A DNA stretch of 64,000 nucleotides, from positions 2,976,001-3,040,000 of the forward strand of contig JAVHKY010000010.1 of the NCBI GenBank assembly GCA_035079385.1, read 5' to 3'. Made by a program: the position numbers and the translations under genes. The DNA comes from Aspidiotus rigidus. Taxonomy: Eukaryota > Arthropoda > Insecta > Hemiptera > Diaspididae. Positions 1 to 12,589 of this stretch are shown one piece after another. The notes below the pieces were generated by a model, which saw nothing but the letters and a program-made list of their open reading frames with translations, was not told the DNA's origin and did no database searches. How positions within the stretch are numbered: the stretch's first letter is position 1; each line of letters opens with the position of its first letter.

Positions 1-1093
1 CAGAAGATCTTGAAGATGCTACAAAACGCAAGGGTTCCTGGTTACCTGCTAAGGATCATCTGTAACTGCAGATAGATTGAAGCAGATACGTCTGCTGGCA
101 CAGTGAAGAAAAGTGTAGTGGTGGTCCCCAGGGCTCTGTTTTGGGGCCCACGGAACATCGCATTCAACGGCCTTTTCAAGATCAAGTTACTACCAGAGGT
201 ACAGCTTATATGCTATGCCGACGATACACTGGTGGTTGGTTCTGCCGACACTGTTGCCAAGGTGGAGACCAAGGTGAACCAGACGCTAGAGGCTGTGACT
301 CGTTGGATCGAGTCGGCCGGATTAAGCTTGGTAGTAGAAAAGACGGAGGCCATTATATTCACGACCCTTCGAAAGTTTAATCCGTCCATCTTTCGCCTGC
401 AAGGCTAAGAAAGTGCTAAAGTACCTGGGGCTCTGGTTCGACACTAAGCTAAGCTTCCGTCACCCCTTCAAGTTGGTGGCGGAGAAAGCTGCCAGGGTGG
501 TGACACAGTTGTCCCACCTAATGTCGAATCAGGGAGGACCTAGAGAAGCTATAAGAAGACTCTATATGAGCGTAGCAATGTCGGTCCTCCTTTATGGAGC
601 CCCAGTCTGGACTGACTCCATGAAGATTGCATGTAGAAGAAGAGAGATGGAAAAAATCCAACGTAGAGCTGCGCTTAGATGTGTTAGTGCCTACTGCACT
701 GTGTCGACGGATGCTCTTTGCGTATTAGCACGAACGCCGCCGATTAAACTGCTTGCGGAAGAGCGGTGTTCGAGACAAAGAAGAAGACGAGGACCACCAA
801 TCAAGCCTTGTGGGTCAAGCAGGAGGCCAGGCGCTCCTTGCTTGCCACTTGGAAAGAGCAAGTCGCCCAAACAGCAAAGGGTGAGTGGACCTGCGTGCTA
901 ATACGTGATCTTGACCAGTGGATGGACCGAGACCATGGCCAGTTAAATGATGAGTGGCCATGGATGCTTCAACAAGTACCTACACAAAATGGGGAAAGTT
1001 GAGCAACCGTCATGTTCACACTGTCAGGACCGGAATGATGAATTACAACACACCATCTTCAAGTGTGAGGTATGGAGACATGAGCGGGGCTGA
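1..1093 (+). mobile_element. R1-group LINE remnant (RT to C-terminal zinc knuckle), frameshifted
   Basis: Broken non-LTR retrotransposon that runs off the left edge. One frame near 121-150 reads GGPQGSVLGP, the RT motif before the catalytic YADD. YADDTLVV follows in another frame at about 217-240. After that comes the thumb region, with KYLGLWFDTKLSF at about 418-456 and LYGAPVW near 591-611. A last frame, about 955-1090, has GCFNKYLHKMGK and a C-x2-C...H-T-x4-C knuckle (CSHCQDRNDELQHTIFKC), typical of R1/Jockey-group C-termini, and stops at 1091. At least three frame changes and an in-frame stop near 74 show it is dead. The clade call rests on motif style only. Confidence 0.85.
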
Positions 1094-1545
1094 GATCGGG
1101 GAGGATGAAGAACTCACCCCAAGTAATCTTGTCCCATGCATGCTCAGAACAACGCAGGCATGGAACTATGTATATCTACATTTGCCGCTAAGGTAATGAA
1201 GAAGAAAATGTGCGCAGAATGGGAGCGGCAGATGTAGAGCCACGTAATGGCCTCTCACATCTACGTGTACCATCCCCCACGCTGCTGCTGCCACATCACC
1301 TCTCGCCAGCACCAGTTCCACCATATACAGGGCGCTTAGGAGGGAGCGCTCACAGAAGGAAAAAAAGAGGGCAAGCACAAAACAAAAGCCGGAAGAAGAA
1401 GAAAAGGAGGAGGAAGAAACCCCTACCTGAGAAGCCAGAGTCGCGAAACATTGCTGGTGAGCTCCTAGTGAGTTTCCAGTGGTGACTGAAAGCTCTGGTA
1501 GAGGAGTTGATACACGTGCGTCCATGGTAGAGGACTATCTGAATT
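1094..1545 (+). other. probable 3' untranslated tail of the R1-like remnant
   Basis: No gene is visible. It follows the RT remnant directly. It contains a lysine/arginine-coding purine-rich run at about 1356-1425. It leads into a block that also occurs at 51.2 kb, so it is most simply the 3' UTR of the same or a nested element. Confidence 0.4.
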
Positions 1546-1795
1546 CCAGGTTGAGTGCTGAGAGTCAGTAGGGGGGACCCCTGTAGTGGCCTCATTGACG
1601 GACATTGCACAGCGCGCGGAACCCCAGGAGAAATGGAGCCAGAGCACTCTCAATTCGAGCCCTCTGGACTACCGACGCAATGCCCTAAGGGGTGGATACC
1701 GGTGCCAGAGGTGCGGTTTTTCGGGGACCACTTTGGGCGTGCGTGCACGCTCATACGCCCCCCTCTTTCTCAAAGGCGTTTGAGAGTTCTGGTCC
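1546..1795 (+). repeat. dispersed repeat, copy 1 (partner at 51178-51410)
   Basis: About 240 bp aligns by eye, with moderate divergence, to 51178-51410. Shared landmarks in the same order are GAGTGCxGAG, CAGTA(G/A)GG, CCTCATTxACGGA, CACTCTCAAT, GACTACCGAC, GGTGCGGTTT and a CCACTTTGG-CGTGCGTGCA block. Lying just after an R1-like remnant, it is probably a LINE 3' end. Confidence 0.7.
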
Positions 1796-1974
1796 TCATA
1801 TATACCTATAGCTCAAAGATTGCTCGAGTTCGGAATGTTTCTGAGTTTTCTCTAAGAGAACGAAACGCGTCGTCACCAGACCCCTTATTCACCCGAATTA
1901 TCAACCGGGAACATGTTTTATCGTGTGTTATTTCGGAAAAATGTCCTTCGTTTGTTCGGCCGGCAACCTAGCTT

Positions 1975-2065
1975 TACTATAGGAGGGGAAGAAATCTCTC
2001 TGTCCTCCTCCTCCTATCATTTATAGCTCGCAAGTCCACATTTTTCCAAGTCCCAATAGCTCCGG
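1975..2065. repeat. fragment of the ~45-bp-unit dispersed family
   Basis: Contains CCTCCTCCTATCATTTATAG, a CTCGCAAGTC-like part and TTTTTCCAAGTCCC. These are the reverse-orientation landmarks of the family seen in full at 52.2 and 63.4 kb. Confidence 0.6.
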
Positions 2066-3880
2066 AAACAAATTTTTTCTATTTCTAATCCCTCCTCTTC
2101 GCCGAAAGACCCAGTGGTGCGCTGGATTGCGTGTTGTGGAGGTCACTTGGGACTAACCTTCTGCAAAAAGATCGATTGTTCTCCCTATAATTAAGTCGAA
2201 AAGTTTTTACATGGAACGACCCCACCCAGAAAATAGGTTCTCCGATAAAAGTTCGATCATTCGAATCGAGGCACGCGGCAAAGTTTCTTCTCTTGGGGAA
2301 TACGAGGACTGCAAGAAAAACATTGATCATCAAACAGTACCCACGAGGATAAAGAGTATAATTCTGCGAATCAGATTATTTTATGAGAAGCTGAAAATAA
2401 ACAATCTAAAAAACATACATTATTTCTATCGTATCGTACTCCTGATGCAATGACGTCTTAGTTGTACTTGAAAGTATGAAGATTCTGTCCTAATTTTATA
2501 TTTTACGTTCAGAAGTCGTCCTCACCTTCTGGTGTCCAACTGAGGCTGAATTTGAGCTCTTCTTTAGATATGAAATGAAATTTGCATTAATGTATAATAG
2601 GTACGTATTTTCTGGTAAAGCAGTTATTTGCCAATAATTATTGAAATTCATATTCGCGGTATATTTTTGGCACGGATAAATTTGAAATTGTAAACCTATA
2701 TGCTCGTAAACTATTCCAGGAACCAAAATTTGCCACAATATTATAATTATTAGGAAGGAATAAATTCCATAGGTACTGTAGAGTTCGTCCGTTCGTATGT
2801 ACGCGTATCAATTACATGCGAATATCAATCTCTATTTCCTCGTCGACGAGCGAGCCTTGGACTCGGATAAGGTCGATGCGAGGATAAGACATTAATTTTT
2901 GTCGTACAATACCGTGCACACGGCATTACACTGTGTAGGTTCTCAGTATGATGCGTTCATGCCACGCGTGTGCCCGTCGGTATGAAATATGTATAGTCAT
3001 AGATTCTTTGCAATTATTGAACCGGTTCTGGTGAAATACCCAGGTAATGCGCTTATAGGAAATTAAATGTACTTTGATCCAGAGCGAGTACAAAAAAGCG
3101 TTCAATCAATAAGCTATTTTCCCTGCGCACCTTGAAACGAGCAAGAGTTTGGCTGATCCGAAAATATCAGTGTCTCTTAATTCGCAATTCAACGTTCTTC
3201 ACCTCGAGCGTAATCTTGCGAGTTCATGTGAACCATCATCCGTGATTAATGGGTACGCGAACCTCGTGTCATTAGAATTAATCTATTAAAACTTTCCATA
3301 TTTTCGTGAATACGTCATCAATACCCTTGCATTATCTGGCGCAGTCCGAATTTAATTTTTGCTGGCGAATATCTTAATCGAATATTTCGAACTCTCATCG
3401 TTTGGGCGTATTTTTGTCAACTGCAGTCCGAACTAATGACCGACATTGAATCGTCCGCGATATCGTAATTATACGGAAATATTTGTAAGTTGTTTCCTCA
3501 TTGAATCAACCTTCTTCAACACCCCCGGCGACTAAGAATTGTACTTACATTGGTATACTCTCTTTTCTGCTAGTATTTTCTCGTTTCCTCGTCACGTTAT
3601 TACCACCCTCTCAAAATGATCGCCCAAAGCAGTTATCTCCCAATGTTCGCCTCTGGGTCGACGTCGATTTCACGTCAAATTGGCCCTAAGTCGAGTCATT
3701 ATTTCGACCAAATCAATGTCGATTTATCGTCGGATGAGTTCGATTTGATTTTGACCACAGATCGACCAGAACTGATTGGAATTCGATCAGAAATCTAAGG
3801 TTTGTTTAGTTCTGGGAGCTCATTTTTGACGTCGGATCTGAGTCGATTCTTCGCATCAGAGTTTATTAAAACGGAACCTG
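2066..3880. other. no gene recognised
   Basis: A+T-rich sequence. The longest open frames are about 60-80 codons and match nothing I know. No RNA gene or clear repeat structure was seen. Confidence 0.5.
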
Positions 3881-4450
3881 TTCTATGCCGCGCGCTGTAT
3901 GATGTCCAACTGAAACAAAAATGGACTATGTCCAACACCATTGGCAAAAATGGTCCGGATCCTCCTCCTATTAATACATAACAAGAGGGGGACTTGAAAA
4001 AATTTGACTTTAGAGCCATAGTATATGGTAGGAGGAGGACTCAAAAAAAATTTTGACTCTGGATTCATAATATAATATATGATAGGAAAGGGACTTGAAA
4101 GAAAATTTTGACTCTCGAATCGTAATATATGTTAGAAGAGGGACTAATTAAGAAAAAACTTATTAACAGAGAACCTGTCCCGTAAGAGGGGGCAAGAATG
4201 GTCCAAGTCTTCCTCCTATCGTATATAGTTCGGAAGTCGAAATTCTTACAAGTCCGGAAGAAAATATCGACTCTTGGGCCATAATGCATGATAGAAGGGG
4301 ACTAAATGATAGTAAAAGGACTTGGAAAAATTTTCAATTTTAGGCATGATACAAGAAAAACTTAAGACTCTTCAAGATTTCAATTTGAATTCTCTATACC
4401 AAAACCAATTCGACTCATCGTTCAACTTCGTTAAGGAAGACGCCACTTTC
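3881..4450. repeat. ~45-bp-unit dispersed family array, with an outer-block fragment at its right end
   Basis: Several degenerate units of the GGACTTG(G)AAAAAATTT / ATATATGATAGGAGG type run to about 4345. At 4390-4440 comes a fragment of the family's outer block (CAAAACCAATTCGACTCAT, then TTCAACTTCGTTAAGGAAG). The BEL/Pao remnant starts immediately to the right. Confidence 0.75.
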
Positions 4451-4458
4451 AATGTCCA

Positions 4459-5240
4459 TTGCAGGTTGACATGACAAGTGAGTTAAAATATGGACTGTAT
4501 ACTGGGAGTAGAATTAAACAATGGAAACTTATGCAGAAAATGACGGAACAGTTTTGGAAGCGTTGGTCGAACGATTATCTGAATACCTTAGATCAACGCA
4601 CAAAATGGAAAATTGCGAAAGACAATTTAAAAATGTCATTTTCTGCATAAGTTTCCACCGTTTAATTCTACTTTTAGATTCAACAGTCAAAGCTTTGTTG
4701 GGAAGCGCAGTCAAAGGTCCAACAATGAGAAAATGACCTGGTGTAAGTGCATTGAGATCGCTGGGATCGCTTGATTCCGAAGTCAAAGGTCTTGAATTCA
4801 GAATAGCTTCAATTTGCGTGATGAGTGTGCGTGCTTCATCAAAATTTAGGATGTCGGTACTTCTAACAACTGACTTGAGATGACTCTTCATGGCCTTTAT
4901 ATTAGCTTCTTAGAGCTCTACCCACTGGAATAAAACGCCACTTTATACTTTGAGAACTTGCAAAGTCGTCTATTTTAGATTGATTCTCTCGTAGAAATTG
5001 TGAAAATATGGGCATCAACCAATAATTTTGCACCTTTAAGTGTAGTGCCATTATCAGAAAGTATTTCTGACACAAATCCACGTCTACTAATAAATCGAGA
5101 GAGCGCATTAAGAAGGCACCAAATGGACAGCCTTAACGCTGAAGCAAACAAATATGGCAATATGTGCTCGGAAAATTATCGGTCGTTTTCCTCCAAAGGG
5201 TGTTATGGAGCGTGTAATCACTCCAACTGGACTTGACTAA
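4459..5240 (-). mobile_element. BEL/Pao LTR-retrotransposon integrase remnant with an inverted end
   Basis: Read on the - strand from about 5235 down, the pieces of a BEL/Pao integrase appear in order. FVCFSVKAVHL is near 5150. FISRRGFVSEILSDNGTT carries the second catalytic Asp in SDNGT. WRFIPVGRA is near 4920. ILNSRPLTSESSDPSDLNAL and TPGHFLIVGPLTALP follow at about 4820-4710. In-frame stops and frameshifts interrupt it. The next part of the protein (QFWKRWSNDYLNTL, DQRTKWK) is found on the + strand at about 4550-4610, so that segment is flipped. The family assignment follows from these well-known motifs; the element is inactive. Confidence 0.88.
4508..4671. repeat. inverted repeat at the junction of the flipped integrase segment
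   Basis: 4508-4544 and 4635-4671 are near-perfect reverse complements (core GGAAACTTATGCAGAAAATG). Both encode the same peptide (WKLMQKM) on opposite strands, so the flip also duplicated about 37 bp. Confidence 0.85.
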
Positions 5241-6030
5241 TCAATCAGAATCGGGTCCACAAATCTAGAGGTGAGTGCCACGCCGACTCACACGAGACCA
5301 TTGGAGCCACTTGGTTAATCGCTGTAGAGGTCTACGGTAGCTCCGGTACCAAGGCACAGCTTCTTGCTCTATTTCGTTGTGTTGAAAGCTGCTTTGTTTT
5401 TTTTTCTTGATTCTAAACTGCAGCTCGAGCTCTTAACCCCAGCTTTTAGAGCCGGTTCCGAGTTTATACTTTTGGAGAACCAGCGTCAAGCACTAGAGAC
5501 GTCAGGCTTCCCAATATAAATAAACTTGACCTCACATCGACTAGATATCAACGTCATCGTACAGTTGATTTTGAGTAATAATTGAGGACTTCGACGTCAA
5601 TTGAAGGACGATTTAAAGTCAACCAGTGCCCATTTCCAGCGCATTACCAGTCAACAGAGTACTTGATTTTTGGTCGATCAAAATTTGGAGAGGTTGACTC
5701 GAAATCTATTTCAAATCAACGCAACAAATGGGTTGAAATAAAATCGATATTGTTCGGCTTCTTCGCGACCGATATTGACGTCAACCTTTATCGCGATATG
5801 TCGGCGCAATTTCGATCAAGACTTTCAAAGAAATAAATTTAATGTCGATTCAGCGGGTGAAGTTCTTAAACTAGATCAAGGTCATCTAAATGCACCGAGG
5901 CTTCTTATGAGCTCATTATCTTATAGGAAGAGAAAGACTTGGCAAAATCTCGAACTCCAAGGTTTATGGGCAGAAAGAGAATTCAAAAATCCTTCGTTAG
6001 CTGCTCGAGATTGCCTTCATTAGGTGTGTT
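5241..6030. other. no gene recognised
   Basis: No protein family, RNA gene or clear element boundary was seen. The block may belong to the LTR or flank of the BEL/Pao remnant, but I could not find a matching LTR partner. Confidence 0.4.
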
Positions 6031-7420
6031 AATCGAGGCGAACAGAGAACCTGTTTTATGGGGGTCTCTTTATTTATGCTTTCCCTAAATGAAGATTAAA
6101 CTTTGTTCCTTACCTCCTTGGGAGTTTAAACTCAAAAGTCCATACTTTCCCGAGTTCCTACCTATCAGGTACAGCTCATTATTCGAAAATTTCTCAAACC
6201 CTCCCCATCATAATTATATAGCTTGAAAGTCGAAATCTTAATAAGTCCCTCTGCTCGGAAGTCAAAATTTTTAGCGGGAACCCCTATCCTTCTTGTTGGG
6301 GGGGTACTTTGAGAAAATTTTCGTCCGCGTGCGCGGGCGCGAGCGGTCCGAAGTTGATGACGGCACGGAGAGGGGGGAACTTGGAAAAATTTCGACTCTC
6401 GAGCTGTATATGGTAGGAAGGGGGAATTAATTTTGACCTCTAAGCTATATATGGTAGGAGGGGGACTTGGAAAAATTTCGACTCTCGCGCTATATATGAC
6501 AGAAGAGGGACTCGGAATAAGTTTGACTCTCGAGCTTTATACGACAGGAGGGGGATTTGGAAAAATGTTGACTCCCAAGATATATCTATATGTTTTACTT
6601 TTTGAAAGACCTTCCGCAGGGGAATAAGGATCTTACGGGTTCCCCTGCTCTGCTTGGAGGTCAACATTTTTTCAAGTTCTTTATAGCTTGATAGTTGTAA
6701 TTTTAACAGGTTACCTATTCTATGTTTTTTGGGGGAAATTCGCCGTAGCACGTGCGCCGTGCGCGTTCCGGTGAAAAACTCAGACCTCCAAGCTATATAC
6801 AATAAGAGGGGGCATTAGGAGAACTCACGGGTTCTTTAACGAAGTTAAACTAGGAGTGGTAGGGAACTTATTGTATGGGGCTCGTAAGATCTGAAAAATG
6901 TAGATCGTGACATCACCAGGCTGACTTATGACGTCATAAAATTGAGACGTCACAGGCTCGGACTTTGGACCTGTATATTATAATAGGACGGGAACTTGGA
7001 AAAAAACTGATCTATGACGTCATAAAACTGTAAGAGGGGGACTCGGAAAAATGTCGACCTCCAAGCTGTATACAATAGGAGGGGGCTTTAGAAGACCTCA
7101 CGGGTTCTTTAACAGAGTTGAACTAGGAGTGGCAGGGAACCTGTTTTATGGGGTACGTAAGATCTGAAAAATGTAGATCGACACTTCTCTAGGCTGACCT
7201 ATGACGTCATAAAATTGTGACTTCACAGGCCCGCTCTTCAGGCTATATATGATAGGATGGGACCTATAAAATTTTCCACTCTCGAGTATATACAATAGGA
7301 GGGGGATTAAGAAAAATTTCCTTATGAAAAGAGGGGGACTTGAAAAAACGACGGTTCCTTAACGAAGTTGAACGAGGAACGCAGGGAACCTGTTCTATGA
7401 GTCAAACTGGTTTTGGTACT
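6031..7420. repeat. long array of the ~45-bp-unit dispersed family
   Basis: Dense copies of GGACTTGGAAAAATTTCGAC and CTCGAGCT(A/G)TATATG(A)TAGG. Element ends (CAGGGAACCTGTTTTATGGG-like) occur at about 7132, and diverged ends near 6050 and 6865. GC-rich blocks occur at 6325-6350 and 6745-6775. A block at 6040-6240 recurs at 58965-59160. It contains a tandem duplication with a 273-bp period (6784 and 7057). Open frames here are by-products of the repeat. Confidence 0.85.
6784..7329 (+). repeat. tandem duplication, period 273 bp
   Basis: Landmarks recur in order in both copies: ACCTCCAAGCT (6784, 7057), CACGGGTTCTTTAAC, AACTAGGAGTGG, TAGGGAAC/CAGGGAACC, AAGATCTGAAAAATGTAGAT, TATGACGTCATAAAATTG. 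A diverged third copy is at about 13085-13400. Confidence 0.8.
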
Positions 7421-8235
7421 GAGAATTCAAGCAAGCCTAGAAAGCTAGTATGTAAAAGGCCTAGACTTACTATACACCTAGTATAAAATAGGACGTCATC
7501 AGTGACCTGGACCTATTTTATGGACTTTGAAATATATATGTCGAGAGTCAAAATTTTTCCAAGTTTTTCGCCGGACCGCGCACGGCAAATTTCTCAAAAA
7601 ACCCCCATAGAACAGGTTTCCTGTTAAAATTTTGACTTGCGAGCTATATATTTCGAAGTATCTCTTTTTTTTTAAATTTGCCATCCGGTAAAATCTGAGA
7701 GCTATGACATCATCAGATCGTGACGTTACGGGGTCAATTCAAAAAATTTTCAAGTCCCTAAAATAGTCAAGGTCACTGACGTCGTAATCAGGCGTTCCTG
7801 CCCCTCTTCTTCCGTTCCATGTAGTATACTTACTAATTTTATTCTAGGCTTGTACTAAGTCTAGACCTCTTACTAGTATTCTCCCTAAAATAGGTCACAG
7901 ACACTGGTGACGTCATCAAAGGTTTCTATCCTTCTTCTTCCACTGAAGCCGTATACTAATTTTATACTCGGCTTATACTAGGTCTAGGCCTCCTTCATAC
8001 TACAAATAAGTTAGGTCAATACCAAAACCAATTTGACTCGTAGAAAACGTTCTCTGCGTTCCTCGCTTAACTTCGTTGAGGAAGCCGTCGTTTTTCCAAG
8101 TCGGACGCTGTCCAGCGCTCGTCATTTTTCTTCAATTTACACACTCCCTCCCCTCCCCCATAAAATAGGTTCCCTGTTGAAAAGTTTGGCTTGGAAAATC
8201 TGGACTTCGAAAAGACTTCGGTTGTACCGTATTAT
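7421..8235. repeat. dispersed family copy with both end types
   Basis: Includes the right end with its GC block (GGACCGCGCACGGCAAATTT, 7573-7592) and AGAACAGGTTTCCTGTT near 7610-7626. Further on is the outer block in inverse orientation (ACCAAAACCAATTTGACTC, 8020-8038; GAGGAAGCCGTCGTTTTTCC, 8078-8097). CCATAAAATAGGTTCCCTG is at 8157-8175. Confidence 0.75.
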
Positions 8236-11180
8236 CGATTACGGGGCAAGAAATGTTGACTTCGTTTTACCAATACAATATTAATCACCGATAGTACTCC
8301 CACTGAGTTATCTCTGGCTATCTTTGGAAAGCATGCCAGATTGATTTTTTGACTTATATTTGAAAATGTACTTTTAACTAATGACACGATACTCGTGTTG
8401 CGATTATCACTTTCAAAATTTGAAATCGCTCAGGAAATTCCCTGAATTTAAATATGCACGAGCATCATAAATGATAAATTTGATAAATCTCCCGTCATTC
8501 ACGTATATCATGCGGTACAAAGTACACGAGTAAATCATACAACGTGCTCGGCTATGAAATACATCACCTTGTATACTTACTCATCTCTCATTCGTGGCAC
8601 TAATTTCATAAGAAGGGAAATGAAAATATTCGTTTTCGTGGTATTCGTGTGAATTTCGATGAGGTAATTGAAAAGAGAATTTCCTATATCAACTTCGAAC
8701 TGTAATATTCAATCACCAAGAAGACATACGAATATACAAAGAATAAAAGAATGTCTTGACTCTTCGTCGACAAAATATTATATTATGTAGTAGAATTCGT
8801 AACACGGGACAAAAAATACGTGATGAACATTCAAAACGTCACGAGTCTTCTGGGTTATCACATCGTCAACAACTCTGTCACTTATCGCGTTAGAGACTCC
8901 ACAGTTCTTCCTGAAAAACAGGCAGTTTAGATGTGAGACATGTGCTACGGTCGATGGTGGAAGATGAGGAGATTGTTGTGAATTTAAAAATATGTAAGAG
9001 TATGAGAATATCTTGATGAAACGGTTAAAGAGCATCTATTGAGAAGATGAAAAATTAAATGTTGATGACAACACTACCGAATACGAATTCGATATTCTAT
9101 ACTCAAGATATTTTGTTTGTTCGTTTATTCGTTCTGGTTTTGTTTTGACGATAAGAATATATCTTTTACGACGGTTTTACGATCTAGAATAAAATCATTA
9201 GGTATTGTAGGTAGGCTAGGTTTACCCATTTTAGACATTTTTATAATGAAAAAATCGTAAATTGAGCCCACGGGAAGATAAGTAGACAACTTTTTATATT
9301 TCTTGATGAAAATATAGAGATTTCTATTTTATTTTCCTCTCATATTCTAGCGGTTTACTGGTAATTTTACCGGGATCAATAGCTTTTCGGGTTTCAAAAC
9401 TTTCAGTTTCAACAGAACTATCCGTAAACATGCAGTTTAGGTGGATTAACGTCGAATGATTCACATTTTACCCTGAATTTTTTTATTTCATCAAGTTTTT
9501 CTGAAAGCTACGTAATAAGTCACTAGTGACCGTCAAAGCAGGGGTTAAAGTAAGAGGTGTCACGTTATTTCGAATGGAAGGGGAATGTGTAGCGTACGCT
9601 TCCACGTAGTTGATTAAAATCAGATTGTAAAGTTCTTAAATTTTCTAATTGATAAATCAGATCTTCTCCCATGGTCTTTCTGCTAAAATACGAAGCTAGG
9701 TGAGTGGTCCCTGAATTCTTTCAAGTGACGTATTTTTAAAGCCCAAGCTTCGTAGTAGGCTATGAAATAATTTTAACCTTTCTGAACACATTCTTCTCCC
9801 ACTTTGTTCAATAAGTATTGGAACATGAATAACGTCCTCGGTCTTTCGAATACTATTACTGAATATTTAAAATAACTTAAATATAAAGAAGTCGCGGCTC
9901 ACCTATCAAACTAGCAGGCGATACCTAAGGCTTACTTATAATAGGCTGACGAGTTCACTCGCCCTGAGCTCGTTCACCAATTATGCGAAGATCTACATTC
10001 GAAACCCGCGATCAGTACAGGAGACAAAAGATGACAACTTGTGATCAATACTTAGAATGCTGGATTCGTTTTTCAATTTCTTGAAAACGATAGCGATCGA
10101 CTTAGAAGTCTTTGGGATCGACCGGTAGAATACCGGTGACATAGTACAAATGATAAGGAGGGAAGTCCCAGAATAGCAAAAGCCAACACCCCAAAGTAGG
10201 TAAAGCTTAAGAAAAATAGCGTCAAGCGAATTAAAAAAAAAAAAAAACAAACAAACAAAGAATATGATATATATTCCAACATAAAAAAGAGTGATTTTTG
10301 GATAATATCGGTGAGGGTCTCTGAAATATCCTTCAAAATCCTCTCTGTCTAAATACAACGCTAGACTTTCGTTTCAGGTTCCTATAAGCAAATTTTTTCC
10401 TCATAAAAACACCACTGCCTCAATCCAAGTTGAGGATTCTTCAATTTCACAAGCACGTATGATCTTGAAACATATTTCAGTCACCTAATCATTCCTACTT
10501 GACAAATCCTTTAGGAACATCAGCACCATAAGAGACTCGGAGTAATATTATTAGCCTGGCTTGTATCTAGATCCTCCTCCAACTCTATTGAAATACCCGC
10601 CCCGAGAAAACATTTCTCTTCCGTCGCGATACTATCTACACCCTTCTAATTCATTCCAAGGACAAATTTCAATTCACCTTTAGACTAAAGAATATTTGCA
10701 CGCCTTTCTCAAACACTAGCTCTAATTATGGATAAAAAAAAAAAAAGGAAATGAAAATATTTGACAAACTTGAAGAAACATATTTTCTATTTTGAGAGTA
10801 TACAACTTCGAATAAAATGTAGAATTAGACCGACAATTTGGGCCAGCATTTTGGCAATGCTTAAACTGAAGTTGGCGCGCGCGGGATATTTTGAAATTTT
10901 TCTCTCGAGGCCAAAGTAAATTTATGAACCATTTCATCTTTTAAAATTTTCAATCAAAGCATCGAACAAAGATTTCTGAGAGATTTTTCCTTCCGAAGAA
11001 AAAAAAAAAAATATAAAGTCATGGATATGGCCAAGATATACGGACCCGCGTAGACGGAGGCCTCTCTTTCTTAATCTTCGACATTTCCTGGCTAGAGGAG
11101 TTTGAAGAGGACGCAGAAACAGCCTTAGGATCATTTAGCTGATGTACAAGAGGGAAGAGATTAAAATTTTCGTCGCTCAC
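8236..11180. other. no gene recognised
   Basis: A+T-rich DNA with only short open frames. Homopolymer runs occur near 10231-10260, 10735-10746 and 10998-11012. I saw no family motifs, splice-supported exons or RNA genes. Confidence 0.5.
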
Positions 11181-12290
11181 TAGCTCATGACGTCATAAGA
11201 ATATCATTGCGCAACCAGGTTTAAGACATATCTACGTTATAAATTCGAGATCATTGTATCGCAACCAGAAACTCTTACCCAAAATACCTCTTTGAAATTT
11301 ATTGTCTTCTTCTGGCGTAATTATACCAGAAATCATAATATCGGACCAATCTTCAAAACTGCTCTGAATTTAGTGACCGACCGAATTTGTATCTATTTAC
11401 GACTTAATCCAAGTCATATGTAGAGATTAAAATTAAACCCAGTTTTGCAAATCACTTGATATTTACCAAGACTCCTCCGTCCTCAAAAAACATGAGATTC
11501 GGTGAGATCTGGCTGCATTCCCTTCTCTGAATACATGACGTAATTTATGGACGCTGTTTCATATCTTGAAGTTTCCTAAACCCTAGCCCCTATTTCCAAA
11601 ATTTGCGAGTTCACACCACTCCCGCGACTTGCCCCGCTCCCGTCTCCCGGAAAGAAACCCCTAGACATGATTCTCAAAAATCTGCGAGTTCTATGAGTCC
11701 TAAATCTGGCCCCTAATTCCAAAACTCGCGATCCCCACCTCATAATGATCCTGTTTACTGCATCCCCTCTCTTTCTTTATAATCAACTAAGACGACATCA
11801 GCTGGTGACGTCATCAGCCATGACCCCGGAGCCACCTATAATTATGACGTCGTCAGGTGATGACGTCATCAACCGTATCCATCTTTCCTCATCCTTATGT
11901 TGGGCCTGGTTTCATGAAGGCTAGTGGTAGGATTACTATAGTTTAGTATACTGAATAGCCCAGTACAATGGAGACTAAGGTGTAGTACCCCAATTCTGAA
12001 ATCTGCAAATACATCATCAGACGTGACCGGGAGGCGTATACTCGATTCAACTTAAGAACTGCCCACGCCGATGGACATTTCCCTTTCTTTTTGCAATACA
12101 AGCGTCCGGCGGCACGGACAGTTCTTAAATTGTATCGAGTATAGTATAAGAGAGACTCGAGCAGTATATTACAATTGGACCTAGTACAATGGAAACTGTT
12201 GGGAGACTTACCATGAATAGAAGAGAGTACGGAAGGAAGAAAGAAAGTCCAAGTTGATGGCGTCATTGGCTCATGACGTCATAACCATTT
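11181..12290. repeat. region with clustered TGACGTCA palindromes
   Basis: Exact TGACGTCA occurs at 11188, 11806, 11861 and 12275, with near-copies nearby (for example 11845). No gene was seen. The octamer is the cyclic-AMP response element core, but here it looks like part of a dispersed repeat. Confidence 0.5.
12037..12143. repeat. foldback with ~40-bp arms
   Basis: Left arm 12037-12076 and right arm 12104-12143 are reverse complements with about 7 mismatches (core TTAAGAACTG / CAGTTCTTAA). The loop is about 27 nt. Confidence 0.8.
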
Positions 12291-12589
12291 GATGGCGCCT
12301 GTGACGTTGTCAGCATTATAACGTCGCTTACGAGCAGAGTAAGTGAGCCGTTTGTAAACAAGACAACTCAAAACGCAATACACCAAAAAGGAGGGGGACG
12401 AACGGTCGGAGTGAGGCCCTCTTAGCTAGATAGCATGTCTTACAGTACCCGCTCCACGCCTCTGTGAGAAAAATTCACACGCTAGGCCATGATTTCATCA
12501 TAGAGTAGGCGTGGCCTTAAAATATAAATGAGGTCATTTACCAGCAGACATGAAACATGATCTTTCTTTATTTGGCTCTGCCAGAAAAT

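Noticed and set aside
1166..1525. 119-codon - strand frame rich in Ser/Phe
   Set aside because: Antisense of a purine-rich 3' UTR-like tract; low-complexity product.
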